Both the position numbers and the translations under genes were made by a program. 64,000 nt of DNA from positions 65,158 through 129,157 of the forward strand of contig CAVZVW010000007.1 of assembly GCA_963778845.1 (NCBI GenBank), given 5' to 3'. Below, one piece after another: positions 1 to 7,768 of the stretch. The DNA is from CAVZVW01 sp963778845 (GTDB lineage: Bacteria > Actinomycetota > Actinomycetes > Actinomycetales > Kineosporiaceae). The number at the start of each line of letters is the position of its first letter. The stretch's first letter is position 1. The notes beneath the pieces were generated by a model, which was not told the DNA's origin, did not search any database, and worked only from the letters and a program-made list of their open reading frames with translations.

Positions 1-1
1 C

Positions 2-757
2 ACCTACGTGCTCGGAGACGTCGCCGCGGTCGCCGAGCTGCTGGCCGACCAGGTCGTCGTCAAGGACGACCGCGACATGGGGCAGGAGACCGCGAGCCAG
101 GGCCGTTTCGGCTACGCGAGCCGGCACCTGCTGATCGAGCTGGACCCTGCCCGCGAAGGCGAGCCGGCCTACGCGCAGCTGCGTGGACGAGTCGCCTCTG
201 TCCAGATCCGGACGGTCCTGCAGCACGCCTGGGCGGAGTTCGAGCACGACATCCGCTACAAGGGCACGGTGCCTGACGAGCACGCGACAGAGTTCGACCG
301 CAGGTTCACCCTCGCCGCGGGCCTTCTCGAACTGGCCGACCGTGAGTTCTCGACGATCCGCGACCGGCTGCGCGGCGGTCCTGCCGAGGTCACGGACAGC
401 CAGGACGACGACCCGCGCATCGACCCGCGAGAGCTCGCGGCGTTCCTGGCGGGCCAGTACGCCGATGCGGGCTGGTCGCGCCCCGACCACTACGACTGGA
501 TCTCCGGCCTCCTGCTCGAGCTGGGCGTCACCTCGCTGCAGGAGCTGAGCGACGTGCTGCGCCCGGTGAACGAGCTGGACCTCAGCGGGCGGATGGCTTA
601 CCGCTACCCGCCGGGCGCGGTGCGCCGTCTCGACGACGCGCTGTTGGCGGCCTTCGCAGACCGGTACATCGGGCTGCACGGAAACGCGCACCGTGCCCCC
701 TCATTGCATGCGCGGCTGGAACGGCTGACGGGCTCCGACCGGGCCACCGGCCCCTAG
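2..757 (+). CDS. RelA/SpoT-fold (p)ppGpp synthetase-like protein, 5' truncated by the window edge
   Basis: The reading frame is already open at base 2 and the first in-frame GTG (8) falls inside the fold, so the true start is upstream of the window. The N-terminal ~110 residues resemble the RelA/SpoT nucleotidyltransferase fold: a GYASRHL segment (equivalent of the G-Y-x-S-x-H strand) followed by SVQIRT...HAWAEFEHDIRYK, the hallmark of small alarmone synthetases. Known active enzymes carry a catalytic Glu two residues before the Gln of QIRT; here that position is Ser, so catalysis is doubtful. The ~120-residue C-terminal part is unassigned and has no TGS/ACT domain, so it is not a long Rel. 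Its stop lies 16 bp from the convergent SRPBCC gene. The fold is confident; activity is not. Confidence 0.75.
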   Translation, partial: TYVLGDVAAVAELLADQVVVKDDRDMGQETASQGRFGYASRHLLIELDPAREGEPAYAQLRGRVASVQIRTVLQHAWAEFEHDIRYKGTVPDEHATEFDRRFTLAAGLLELADREFSTIRDRLRGGPAEVTDSQDDDPRIDPRELAAFLAGQYADAGWSRPDHYDWISGLLLELGVTSLQELSDVLRPVNELDLSGRMAYRYPPGAVRRLDDALLAAFADRYIGLHGNAHRAPSLHARLERLTGSDRATGP

Positions 758-773
758 GCGTGCCGGGCGATGC

Positions 774-1250
774 TCAGGTGGCGGCAGGCGGCTCCGTGAC
801 GGCCTTCAGCCGGGCCAGGCCCTTCTCGAAGTCCGGGCCGAGGAAGGCGTCCATCGACGTGAAGAGCCCCATCGCCTTCGTCATGAACGTCTTCTTCCCG
901 GTCATCGTCCAGGTCACCCGGGAACCGGACCCCTCCGACTGGATGGCGAAGACGGTGTCGTTACGTCCCTTCCACGGTTTCTCGAACACGAGGTCGATCT
1001 GCACCCGTGTGGGCTCGGTCGCCGCCGAGATCTCCATGCGACCCCGACCCGCCTTGCGGTTGCCGGACCACCCATAAACCGCGCCGGTGCCCGACTCGGC
1101 ACCGGAGTAGGTGCGCTGGAGCTGCGGATCCACGTCCTCCCACGGCGACCACTTGGTCCAGTTGCGGAAGTCGACGATCTCGCTGTAGATGCGCTCCTGC
1201 GGGGCATCGATCGTCACCGAACGCTGGATCGTGTAGGTGTCTTCAGGCAT
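774..1250 (-). CDS. SRPBCC family protein (polyketide cyclase/dehydrase-like)
   Basis: A 158-residue protein with the START/SRPBCC helix-grip pattern: an opening strand (TIQRSVTIDAP), then IYSEIVDFRNWTKWSPWE, the conserved helix and W-P-W-E turn of the family, and a long C-terminal helix (FEKGLARLKAV). Members bind hydrophobic ligands in a central cavity; no substrate can be inferred. I chose the ATG at 1248-1250 because the homologous domain begins there; a longer frame to 1298 would add residues without family similarity. It lies head-to-head with the flavin amine oxidase gene (35 bp apart), so the two share a promoter region. Confidence 0.85.
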   Translation of the reverse strand: MPEDTYTIQRSVTIDAPQERIYSEIVDFRNWTKWSPWEDVDPQLQRTYSGAESGTGAVYGWSGNRKAGRGRMEISAATEPTRVQIDLVFEKPWKGRNDTVFAIQSEGSGSRVTWTMTGKKTFMTKAMGLFTSMDAFLGPDFEKGLARLKAVTEPPAAT

Positions 1251-1285
1251 GGACCGCAATCGTAGCCGTGACCTACCGTCCTCCC

Positions 1286-2743
1286 ATGTCGGACGCACTC
1301 CCGAGGGTCGTCGTCGTGGGTGCCGGCCTGGCCGGCCTGCGGTGTGCCGACCTCCTCGCCGGCCGGGTCGACCTCGTCGTGCTGGAGGCGCAGGACCGCG
1401 TCGGCGGGCGGTGCTGGTCCTCGCGCGGCTGGTCCGCCGACCAGGTCGGTGAGCACGGGGGTGAGCTGATCGAGGACGGTCAGGACCACCTCATGAGGCT
1501 GGTCGCCGAGCTCGGCCTGAGCCTCGAACCCCGCCAGAGGGGCCCACGCGTCGGCCGCATGACGCTGGCTGGGAAGGTCCGCGACCCCGCCGAGGTGCGC
1601 GGCCTCGGCGAGGTGTTCGAGCGTCTTGACGCCGACCTTCGGGCGGTCGGGCCCGTGGACTTCCGGGTCGCCAGCCGTCGGCTGCACGAGCTGGACGAGA
1701 TGACGGCCGAGGACTGGATCAGCACCAACGTCGACGGCGGGCTCGGCTCGGACCTCGGTGCCTGCGTCGCCCTGGGCCTCGCCCTCAACCTGGGGTTCGA
1801 GGCGCGCAAGCTGTCCGCCGTGGCGTTGCACCACATGTGGCTGGGCCTTCCGGAGCCGGACGCCGCGTCCTCGGGCTTCCGCTTCGGACACGACGCGGGG
1901 CCCGGCTCGGATGATCCTCAGGAGCTCGCCGACGTCCTGCGCGCCAGCGTGCTCGACGTCTACCACGTGGCCGGCGGCAACGACCAGATCCCAGCGGCCC
2001 TCGCCTCGCGGCTTCCGTCGGGGTCGCTGCGACTTGCGAGCGAGGTGACCGCGGTCGTCCAGGAGCCTGATGGCAGGTACAGGGTCTCGATCGCCGACCA
2101 GCCGGCCATCCAGGGCGCCGACCGAGTGGTCCTGACCGCACCGATGCCTGTGCTGCACGCCATGGACCTGTCCGGAGCGGGACTGTCGGAGCGACGTCAC
2201 CGCGCCCTCGCCGAGATACCGATGGGCACGGGCACCAAGCTGACCCTCCAGCTGGACCTGCCGCCGAGCCGGCATCCGGGCTGGCCCGGGTTCGCCCTCG
2301 TCGACCACCCCGCTGTCGCGCTGTGGGACTCATCGAGAGGGCAGCCGGGTGACGCGGGCCTGCTCACGATGTTCACGTCCGAGCGTGTCTTCCGGAGTGC
2401 GGACGGCGCGCACGCAGCCCCGGACGAAGCGTCCCTCCAGCAGGCGAGACGGCTGCTGGACCAGGTCGTCCCGGGCCTGCACGAGCGATGCACCGGCACG
2501 GCCTGGCTGGACTCGTGGCCCGACGACGAGTGGGCGCGCGGGTCGTACGCAGGTTTCGCCCCCGGCCAGTACGCCCGCTACGCGGGGTTCCTGAGCCTGC
2601 CCGAAGCCGGTGTCCACTTCGCCGGCGAGCACACCTCGCTCGCCTCCCCGGGATACCTCGACGGGGCCGTTGCCAGCGGCGAGCGGGCAGCGGGCGAGGT
2701 GCTGAAGGCGCTCGGCCTTGAGGACGTGCCAGGGACGCAGTGA
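1286..2743 (+). CDS. Flavin monoamine oxidase family FAD-dependent oxidoreductase
   Basis: 485 residues. The N-terminus has the Rossmann dinucleotide motif VVVVGAGLAGLRCADLL followed ~20 residues later by the acidic strand end and the G-G-R motif (EAQDRVGGRCW) typical of amine oxidases. The C-terminus has the second FAD-contacting block FAGEHTS...GYLDGAVASGERAA. These are the two landmarks of the MAO/polyamine oxidase family, which oxidises amines to imines with release of H2O2. Length fits the family. The ATG at 1286 puts the Rossmann motif about seven residues from the N-terminus; the open frame upstream is non-homologous. The substrate is unknown and no amine-specific neighbours help. Confidence 0.88.
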   Translation: MSDALPRVVVVGAGLAGLRCADLLAGRVDLVVLEAQDRVGGRCWSSRGWSADQVGEHGGELIEDGQDHLMRLVAELGLSLEPRQRGPRVGRMTLAGKVRDPAEVRGLGEVFERLDADLRAVGPVDFRVASRRLHELDEMTAEDWISTNVDGGLGSDLGACVALGLALNLGFEARKLSAVALHHMWLGLPEPDAASSGFRFGHDAGPGSDDPQELADVLRASVLDVYHVAGGNDQIPAALASRLPSGSLRLASEVTAVVQEPDGRYRVSIADQPAIQGADRVVLTAPMPVLHAMDLSGAGLSERRHRALAEIPMGTGTKLTLQLDLPPSRHPGWPGFALVDHPAVALWDSSRGQPGDAGLLTMFTSERVFRSADGAHAAPDEASLQQARRLLDQVVPGLHERCTGTAWLDSWPDDEWARGSYAGFAPGQYARYAGFLSLPEAGVHFAGEHTSLASPGYLDGAVASGERAAGEVLKALGLEDVPGTQ

Positions 2744-2797
2744 GCCGACAGCAGCCCGCCGGCGTCACCATCAAGGGCCCGCTCGGCCGCCGATGGA

Positions 2798-3097
2798 TCA
2801 GGCACCCGTCCCGGGCCGACCCTGCAGCGTGCCCGCGACATCGCGACGATCGTCCGGGTGCGGCGGGCGGACGCCGAGGAGGTCTCCCGGTTGGCAGCCG
2901 AGCACGTCGCAGATCGCCGTGAGGGTCGAGAAGCGGATGGCCCGGGCACGGTCGTTCTTGAGCACGGACAGGTTGACGATGGTGACCCCGGCGAGTGCCG
3001 CAAGGCCCGTGAGGGTCATGCCGCGTTCGGACAGCAGACGATCGAGATGGCATACGACCCGTTGCGGGTCGTCGATGGCGGCGTCGTCGGCACTCAC
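2798..3097 (-). CDS. XRE-family helix-turn-helix regulator (YozG-like)
   Basis: A 99-residue protein that is almost entirely one Cro/CI-type HTH: LDRLLSERGMTLTGLAALAG is helices 1-2, VTIVNLSVLKNDRARAIRF the recognition region, and LTAICDVLGCQPGDLL the closing helices with the characteristic C-x-P-G-D-L-L. The GTG start (3095-3097) overlaps the TGA of the upstream DUF2975 gene as GTGA, so the two are translationally coupled. This pairing of a small XRE protein with a DUF2975 membrane protein is a common conserved unit in Gram-positive bacteria, where the regulator is thought to control the pair. The operator candidate upstream of the DUF2975 gene is its likely target. Confidence 0.88.
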   Translation of the reverse strand: MSADDAAIDDPQRVVCHLDRLLSERGMTLTGLAALAGVTIVNLSVLKNDRARAIRFSTLTAICDVLGCQPGDLLGVRPPHPDDRRDVAGTLQGRPGTGA

Positions 3098-3744
3098 ACC
3101 AACCCGTCCACCTCCCTGCTGATCTGCTCTCCTCGGCGGAACGACTCGGCCAGGACGAGCAGCAGCGCGGCAAGCAGCACCGGGTTGAGCCCCAAGGTCA
3201 GACTCGGGGCGAGCGGGTTGTCGAGCCCGAGCCGATGGAGCACGAGCACCGTTGCGGCGAGGTTCAGAAACGGGCCGACCCAGGCGACCGCCACCACGAC
3301 CACTGCCAGCCCAGCGATTCGGCGGGAGTTGCCCGTCTCGAAGGGTCGTCCGGCGGCCACCGACCTGAGGACCGGGACCAGCAGGAGCGATGCAGCCGCT
3401 GTCCCGAGCCCTAGGACCAGGAGGTCCCCCCTCGCGAGCATCTGCTCCCCCACCGTGGAGTTCGACGCCGACAGGCGGAGCTGGTCGCTGGCGGCGAACA
3501 CGGACACGCCCTCAGGAAGGTCAGTCACGGTGACCGGCGCACGGTCGGGTTCGGCCTCCTCGACCGGCGACCCGTGCCCGGGCGTCACCGTTACCGGCAC
3601 GGACACGGCCCCCCCGGCCTGAGTCATCCCGTTGATCTCGTACGCGACACCCGCGATGAGACCCACTGCTCCCACCACCCCGACCAGGCTGCCCAGCACC
3701 CTGATCGTGCCCGGACCGACGTACGACGACTGGTGCTGGCGCAT
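3094..3744 (-). CDS. DUF2975 domain-containing membrane protein
   Basis: 216 residues. An N-terminal membrane segment (VLGSLVGVVGAVGLIAGVAY) is followed by a ~70-residue soluble loop rich in Val/Thr/Pro, then three further hydrophobic helices, ending in the family signature LAESFRRGEQISREVDGLV. GRPF before the third helix is also typical of DUF2975. The function is unknown; with the coupled XRE regulator it forms a two-gene module. The ATG at 3742-3744 is preceded by GGAG; a longer frame to 3789 would run through the operator region and is unlikely. Confidence 0.85.
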   Translation of the reverse strand: MRQHQSSYVGPGTIRVLGSLVGVVGAVGLIAGVAYEINGMTQAGGAVSVPVTVTPGHGSPVEEAEPDRAPVTVTDLPEGVSVFAASDQLRLSASNSTVGEQMLARGDLLVLGLGTAAASLLLVPVLRSVAAGRPFETGNSRRIAGLAVVVVAVAWVGPFLNLAATVLVLHRLGLDNPLAPSLTLGLNPVLLAALLLVLAESFRRGEQISREVDGLV

Positions 3745-3754
3745 GACGACTCCA

Positions 3755-3769
3755 TATCGACAGTCGATA
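3755..3769. promoter_or_regulatory. Perfect inverted repeat in the DUF2975/XRE leader (operator candidate)
   Basis: TATCGAC-A-GTCGATA is a perfect 7-1-7 palindrome located 11 bp upstream of the DUF2975 ATG. A related half-site (TTATCGATTAA on the minus strand) lies at 3794-3804. On the minus strand TTGACT (3804-3809) and GACACT (3781-3786), 17 bp apart, could be the -35 and -10 boxes, so the operator would sit in the 5' leader. It is probably bound by the co-transcribed XRE protein; that is inference. Confidence 0.55.
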
Positions 3770-3876
3770 AAGACACATCGAGTGTCCATACCGTTAATCG
3801 ATAAGTCAAGGAGGACCGCCCGGCGCCGACCACCCTTGCCTTACTCCGCCCGCGACAGGGCTTCGCGGTGCCGCCG

Positions 3877-4131
3877 TCAGCGACCGCGGAACCATCCCCA
3901 CACGGCGAGGACGACGACGGCTCCGACCGTGGAGCCCACGAGACCACTGGCTTGCAGCCGAAGCCCGTCGCCCTGCAGCAGGTTGACCAGCAGCCCCCCG
4001 ACGAACGAGCCGGTGATGCCGGCGATGAAGGCCTCCGACCAGTTGACGTTGCGCATCCGGCCACCACGGACCAGCAGGGAGGCGATGCCTCCGGCCACCA
4101 TGCCGAGGAGGATTATCGCGAGGAGGATCAT
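3877..4131 (-). CDS. GlsB/YeaQ/YmgE family stress-response membrane protein
   Basis: 84 residues. It matches the transglycosylase-associated family: MILLAIILLGMVAGGIASLL, a positively charged loop (RGGRMRNVNW), a second glycine-rich helix IAGITGSFVGGLLVNLL, and a third hydrophobic segment before a terminal WGWFRGR. These small three-helix inner-membrane proteins are usually induced by general or envelope stress. Length is standard. It sits 130 bp downstream of the DUF2975 start and appears monocistronic. Confidence 0.9.
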   Translation of the reverse strand: MILLAIILLGMVAGGIASLLVRGGRMRNVNWSEAFIAGITGSFVGGLLVNLLQGDGLRLQASGLVGSTVGAVVVLAVWGWFRGR

Positions 4132-4793
4132 GTCGCCAGCCTAGAGGCTCGGCGGGTGTGCTCGAGCGGCTGGCCGGCGACCCGGATGGCCTGGGCGGCG
4201 CGCCTCCTGGCGGAGCTCCTCTGACCCCGGACAGCCACCACCCCTCCCACGACGGGATGGCCGATGCGGGGGGAGGGCGTACTGTCGGTGGTACCGAGAG
4301 CAAATCGCGCGTTGGTGACCAAACCGGCGCCGTCCTCGGCGTATCGCACATCGGTCGTCGATCGACCGAGGACGGACGCAGCCGGCATGTCGGACCGACA
4401 GGTTCACCCCCGCCCGGCAGCAGCCCTTCGCGGGCAGCACGGCGAGCGAGGCAGGGCCGAGGCGCCGACACCCTGGGACGGTCCCGGCCTTCCACGGCTG
4501 TCGCAGCGGGCTCCCGCTCCGGCTTCTTGATCTGGACTCCGTTGATTCGGCTGCGTTGACCCGGCTGCGTTGAACCGGCTCTCCCGGACGCGGCACCATC
4601 CGCCCACCGAACCTCTCGACCCACCCTGCTGACGCCGACCGCCGTGCACAGTGCGCGCGCAGGTGCGGCGGTCCCGCGCCCGCTCAGGAGGGCGCGACCC
4701 GGCCACGCGGCCGGCATGTCACGACCAGAGGCCGACATCACGAACCAGACCTCGCCGGACGGCGGGGATGGACGGCTCCACAGGAGGCGCACG
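4132..4793. other. Intergenic region upstream of the aldehyde dehydrogenase gene
   Basis: About 660 bp without a convincing gene. Open frames on both strands are low-complexity and start and stop without family similarity. The notable content is the three-copy 14-bp direct repeat at 4540-4581 and an AGGAGG ribosome-binding site just before 4794. It probably holds the promoters of the aldehyde dehydrogenase operon and of glsB. Confidence 0.5.
4540..4581. repeat. Three tandem 14-bp direct repeats upstream of the aldehyde dehydrogenase
   Basis: CGTTGATTCGGCTG, CGTTGACCCGGCTG and CGTTGAACCGGCTC follow one another with an exact 14-bp period. Positions 1-6 and 9-13 are constant. The array ends ~210 bp before the aldehyde dehydrogenase start, where iterons for an activator could lie; no protein is assigned. 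Confidence 0.6.
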
Positions 4794-6314
4794 ATGAAGT
4801 TCGCAGCACCTGGCAAGACCGGAAGCATCGTCACGGTCGACGAGCGTTACGACAACTTCATCGGCGGCAAGTGGGTCCCCCCGCGCAGCGGTGAGTACAT
4901 GACCAACCTCGCCCCCGCGACCGCGACGCAGATCTGCGAGGTCGCGCGATCCTCCGCCGAGGACGTCGACGACGCCCTGGACGCCGCCCAGACCGCTGCG
5001 GCGGAATGGGGCCGGGTGTCCCAGACAGAACGGGCGGCAGTGCTCAACCGGATCGCCGACGCGATCGACGCCAACCGGGAGATGCTGGCGGTCACCGAGA
5101 GCTGGGAGAACGGCAAGCCCGTCCGCGAGACCCTCAACGCCGACATCCCTCTTGCCGCAGACCACTTCCGCTACTTCGCGTCTGCCGCTCGCAGCGTCGA
5201 GGGCCGCCTGACCGTCATCGACGAGTACACCACGGCCTACCACTACCACGAGCCGCTCGGGGTGGTCGGCCAGATCATCCCGTTCAACTTCCCACTGCTC
5301 ATGGCCGCCTGGAAGCTCGCCCCAGCGCTGGCCGCGGGCAACTGCTCGGTGCTCAAGCCCGCGTCGCCGACCCCCTGGTCGATCCTCAAGCTCGCCGAGG
5401 TCATCCAGGACGTCGTCCCGCCCGGCGTGATCAACGTCGTCACCGGCCCGGGGGCAGAGGTCGGCAAGGCGCTGGCCACCAGCCCGAAGATCGCGAAGAT
5501 CGGCTTCACCGGGGAGACCGTCACCGGCCGGCTGATCATGCAGTACGCCGCGCAGAACCTCATCCCCGTCACCCTCGAGCTGGGTGGGAAGTCCCCGAAC
5601 ATCTTCTTCGATGACGTGATGGCTCACGACGACAGCTTCCTCGACAAGGCCGTCGAGGGTCTGCTGCTGTACGCGTTCAACAAGGGCGAGGTGTGTACGG
5701 CCCCGTCGAGGGCACTGATCCAGGAGTCCATCTACGAGGAGTTCATGCAGCGCTGCCTCGCGCGCATCGCCGCCATCCGGCAGGGCGACCCGCTCGACGA
5801 GACGACGATGATCGGCCCGCAGGTGTCCCAGCAACAACTGACCAAGATCACAGACTACGTCGACATCGGCCGCGAGGAAGGTGCGGAGGTCCTCATCGGC
5901 GGGCATCGCACGACGATGGCCGGCGAGTTCTCGAAGGGGTACTTCTACGAGCCGACGGTCCTCAAGGGGCACAACAAGATGCGGGTCTTCCAGGAGGAGA
6001 TCTTCGGGCCTGTCCTCGCCGTCACGACCTTCCGCGACGAGTCCGACGCGCTCGAGCTCGCGAACGACACCTTGTACGGGCTGGGGTCCGGGGTCTGGAC
6101 GCGCGACTCCAACCGCATCGCGCGGATGTCCCGCGGGATCAAGGCCGGCCGGGTGTGGGTCAACTGCTACCACCAGTACCCGGCAGGCGCGGCGTTCGGC
6201 GGCTACAAGATCTCCGGCATCGGCCGGGAGAACCACGCCATGATGCTGGAGCACTACAGCCAGACCAAGAACGTGCTCGTCAGCACGGACGAGCACGCCA
6301 TGGGGCTGTTCTAG
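4794..6314 (+). CDS. NAD-dependent aldehyde dehydrogenase (acetaldehyde-type)
   Basis: 506 residues, the normal length for the ALDH superfamily. The catalytic cysteine is Cys301 in GEVCTAPSR and the general base Glu262 in TLELGGKSPN. The cofactor-binding helix region IGFTGETVTGRLI and the C-terminal EEIFGPV are also present. The family oxidises aldehydes to acids with NAD(P)+. Sequence style and context (DUF779 protein and zinc alcohol dehydrogenase immediately downstream) match the acetaldehyde dehydrogenase of ethanol-oxidation operons. The ATG at 4794 has a perfect AGGAGG eight bases upstream. The gene is intact and probably first in the operon. Confidence 0.92.
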   Translation: MKFAAPGKTGSIVTVDERYDNFIGGKWVPPRSGEYMTNLAPATATQICEVARSSAEDVDDALDAAQTAAAEWGRVSQTERAAVLNRIADAIDANREMLAVTESWENGKPVRETLNADIPLAADHFRYFASAARSVEGRLTVIDEYTTAYHYHEPLGVVGQIIPFNFPLLMAAWKLAPALAAGNCSVLKPASPTPWSILKLAEVIQDVVPPGVINVVTGPGAEVGKALATSPKIAKIGFTGETVTGRLIMQYAAQNLIPVTLELGGKSPNIFFDDVMAHDDSFLDKAVEGLLLYAFNKGEVCTAPSRALIQESIYEEFMQRCLARIAAIRQGDPLDETTMIGPQVSQQQLTKITDYVDIGREEGAEVLIGGHRTTMAGEFSKGYFYEPTVLKGHNKMRVFQEEIFGPVLAVTTFRDESDALELANDTLYGLGSGVWTRDSNRIARMSRGIKAGRVWVNCYHQYPAGAAFGGYKISGIGRENHAMMLEHYSQTKNVLVSTDEHAMGLF

Positions 6315-6348
6315 ACCGGCCGCGGATCGAGGGCCGGATCGACATCTC

Positions 6349-6732
6349 GTGACCAGTGACTATGCGATCCCCCGCGTCCGGGCCACGGACGCGGGGGTGC
6401 AGGCCATCCGCAGGCTCGTGGCCGCACGCGGGCGGGTGATGTTCGTCCAGTCCGCCGGGTGCTGCGACGGCAGCGCGCCCATGTGCTTCCCGGCCGGGGA
6501 GTTCCTCACCGGCGCAGGCGACGTCCTCGTCGGCGACATCGAGGGCTGCCCGATCTACATCGAGCGGCGCCAGCTGTCCGCCTGGCAGCACCGCGACCTC
6601 GTCGTCGACGTCCAGCCCGGCTACGCCGACGGCCTGTCCCTGGACGCCGGCGACGGGTTGCACTTCGTGACCCGTTACGAGCCGGCCGACGACGGTGCAC
6701 GCGGCAGCGTGCCCGTCCCACGCATGGAGTGA
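6349..6732 (+). CDS. DUF779 domain-containing protein
   Basis: 127 residues. It shows the DUF779 signature: an early V-M-F-V-Q-S-A-G-C-C-D-G-S-A-P-M-C block with three cysteines, a central DVLVGDIEGCPIYIE strand pair, and WQHRDLVVDV...SLDAGDGLHFVTR near the end. The function is unknown, but the family is almost always next to acetaldehyde/aldehyde dehydrogenases, suggesting a role in maturation or metal handling (inference). The GTG start lies 34 bp after the dehydrogenase stop and the adh gene follows 25 bp later, so all three should be co-transcribed. Confidence 0.9.
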   Translation: MTSDYAIPRVRATDAGVQAIRRLVAARGRVMFVQSAGCCDGSAPMCFPAGEFLTGAGDVLVGDIEGCPIYIERRQLSAWQHRDLVVDVQPGYADGLSLDAGDGLHFVTRYEPADDGARGSVPVPRME

Positions 6733-6757
6733 CCCCTTCCCCGAACGGAGAGAACCG

Positions 6758-7768
6758 ATGAGAGCAGCAGTCGTCACCAGCTTCACCAGACCACTGGAGA
6801 TCCAAGACGTCCCGGTCCCCGTGCCCGGCGACGGTCAGGTACTGGTGCGCATGGCCACGTGCGGTCTGTGCCACACCGACATCCACGCGGCCCGTGGGGA
6901 CTGGCCGGTCAAGCCGACCCCCCCGTTCATCCCCGGGCACGAGGGCGTCGGCGTCATCGAGAAGATCGGTAGCGGGGTCCAGACCCGGCGTGTCGGTGAC
7001 AGGGTCGCCATCCCGTGGCTCGGGCACGCCTGCGGTGAGTGCGGATACTGCATCAGCGGTTGGGAGACGCTGTGCGAGCAGCAGCAGAACAGCGGCTACT
7101 CCATCGACGGCGCCTTCGCGGAGTACGCCGTGGCCGATGCCCGCTACGTCGTCCCCGTTCCCGACGCGGTCACCTCCCTGGATGCCGCACCGCTGACCTG
7201 CGCCGGCGTCACGACCTACAAGGCGGCCAAGGTTGCCAAGATCATGCCGACTGAACAGGTCGCCGTGTTCGGCATCGGGGGCCTGGGCCATCTCGCGGTG
7301 CAGTATGCCCGGATCATGGGCGGCTCGGTGATCGCCGTCGACGTCGAGGCCGCCAAGCTGGAGCTGGCAACCGAGCTGGGCGCCGACCACGTGGTCAACG
7401 CCCGCGAGACCGACCCCGTCGCGGCGATCCAGGCTCTCGGCGGCGCCGACGTCGCCATCGCGCTCGCCGTCTCGCCCACCGCGTTCGAGCAGGCCTTCAA
7501 GTCGCTGCGCCGGGGCGGCAGGCTCGTGTGCGTCGCGCTCCCCGCCGAAGGGTCGATGCAGATCCCCATCTTCGACACCGTGCTCAAGGGGATCTCGATC
7601 ATCGGCTCGATCGTCGGCACCCGCCAGGACCTCGCCGAGGTGTTCGAGCTGCACGCTGCGGGGCGAACCCGGGTGATCGCCACCGAAAGGAAGATCGACG
7701 ACGTGAACACCGCGATCGACGAGGTCATGGCCGGAGCGGTCTCCGGACGGCTCGTCTTCGAGTTCTGA
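6758..7768 (+). CDS. adhP: Zinc-dependent alcohol dehydrogenase (AdhP type)
   Basis: 336 residues of the medium-chain dehydrogenase family. Catalytic zinc ligands are visible in CGLCHTD (Cys38), GHEG and the LTCAG motif. The structural-zinc lobe is complete (CGECGYC...C). The NAD-binding fold begins with VFGIGGLGHLAVQYA. The enzyme should interconvert primary alcohols and aldehydes with NAD+, feeding the aldehyde dehydrogenase upstream. The ATG at 6758 follows a GGAGAG Shine-Dalgarno. Its TGA (7766-7768) overlaps the proposed start of the acyl-CoA dehydrogenase. Confidence 0.92.
   Translation: MRAAVVTSFTRPLEIQDVPVPVPGDGQVLVRMATCGLCHTDIHAARGDWPVKPTPPFIPGHEGVGVIEKIGSGVQTRRVGDRVAIPWLGHACGECGYCISGWETLCEQQQNSGYSIDGAFAEYAVADARYVVPVPDAVTSLDAAPLTCAGVTTYKAAKVAKIMPTEQVAVFGIGGLGHLAVQYARIMGGSVIAVDVEAAKLELATELGADHVVNARETDPVAAIQALGGADVAIALAVSPTAFEQAFKSLRRGGRLVCVALPAEGSMQIPIFDTVLKGISIIGSIVGTRQDLAEVFELHAAGRTRVIATERKIDDVNTAIDEVMAGAVSGRLVFEF

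Noticed and set aside
4128..4388. 86-codon minus-strand frame upstream of glsB
   Set aside because: No family pattern, no ribosome-binding site, Arg/Ala-rich; I could not distinguish it from chance.
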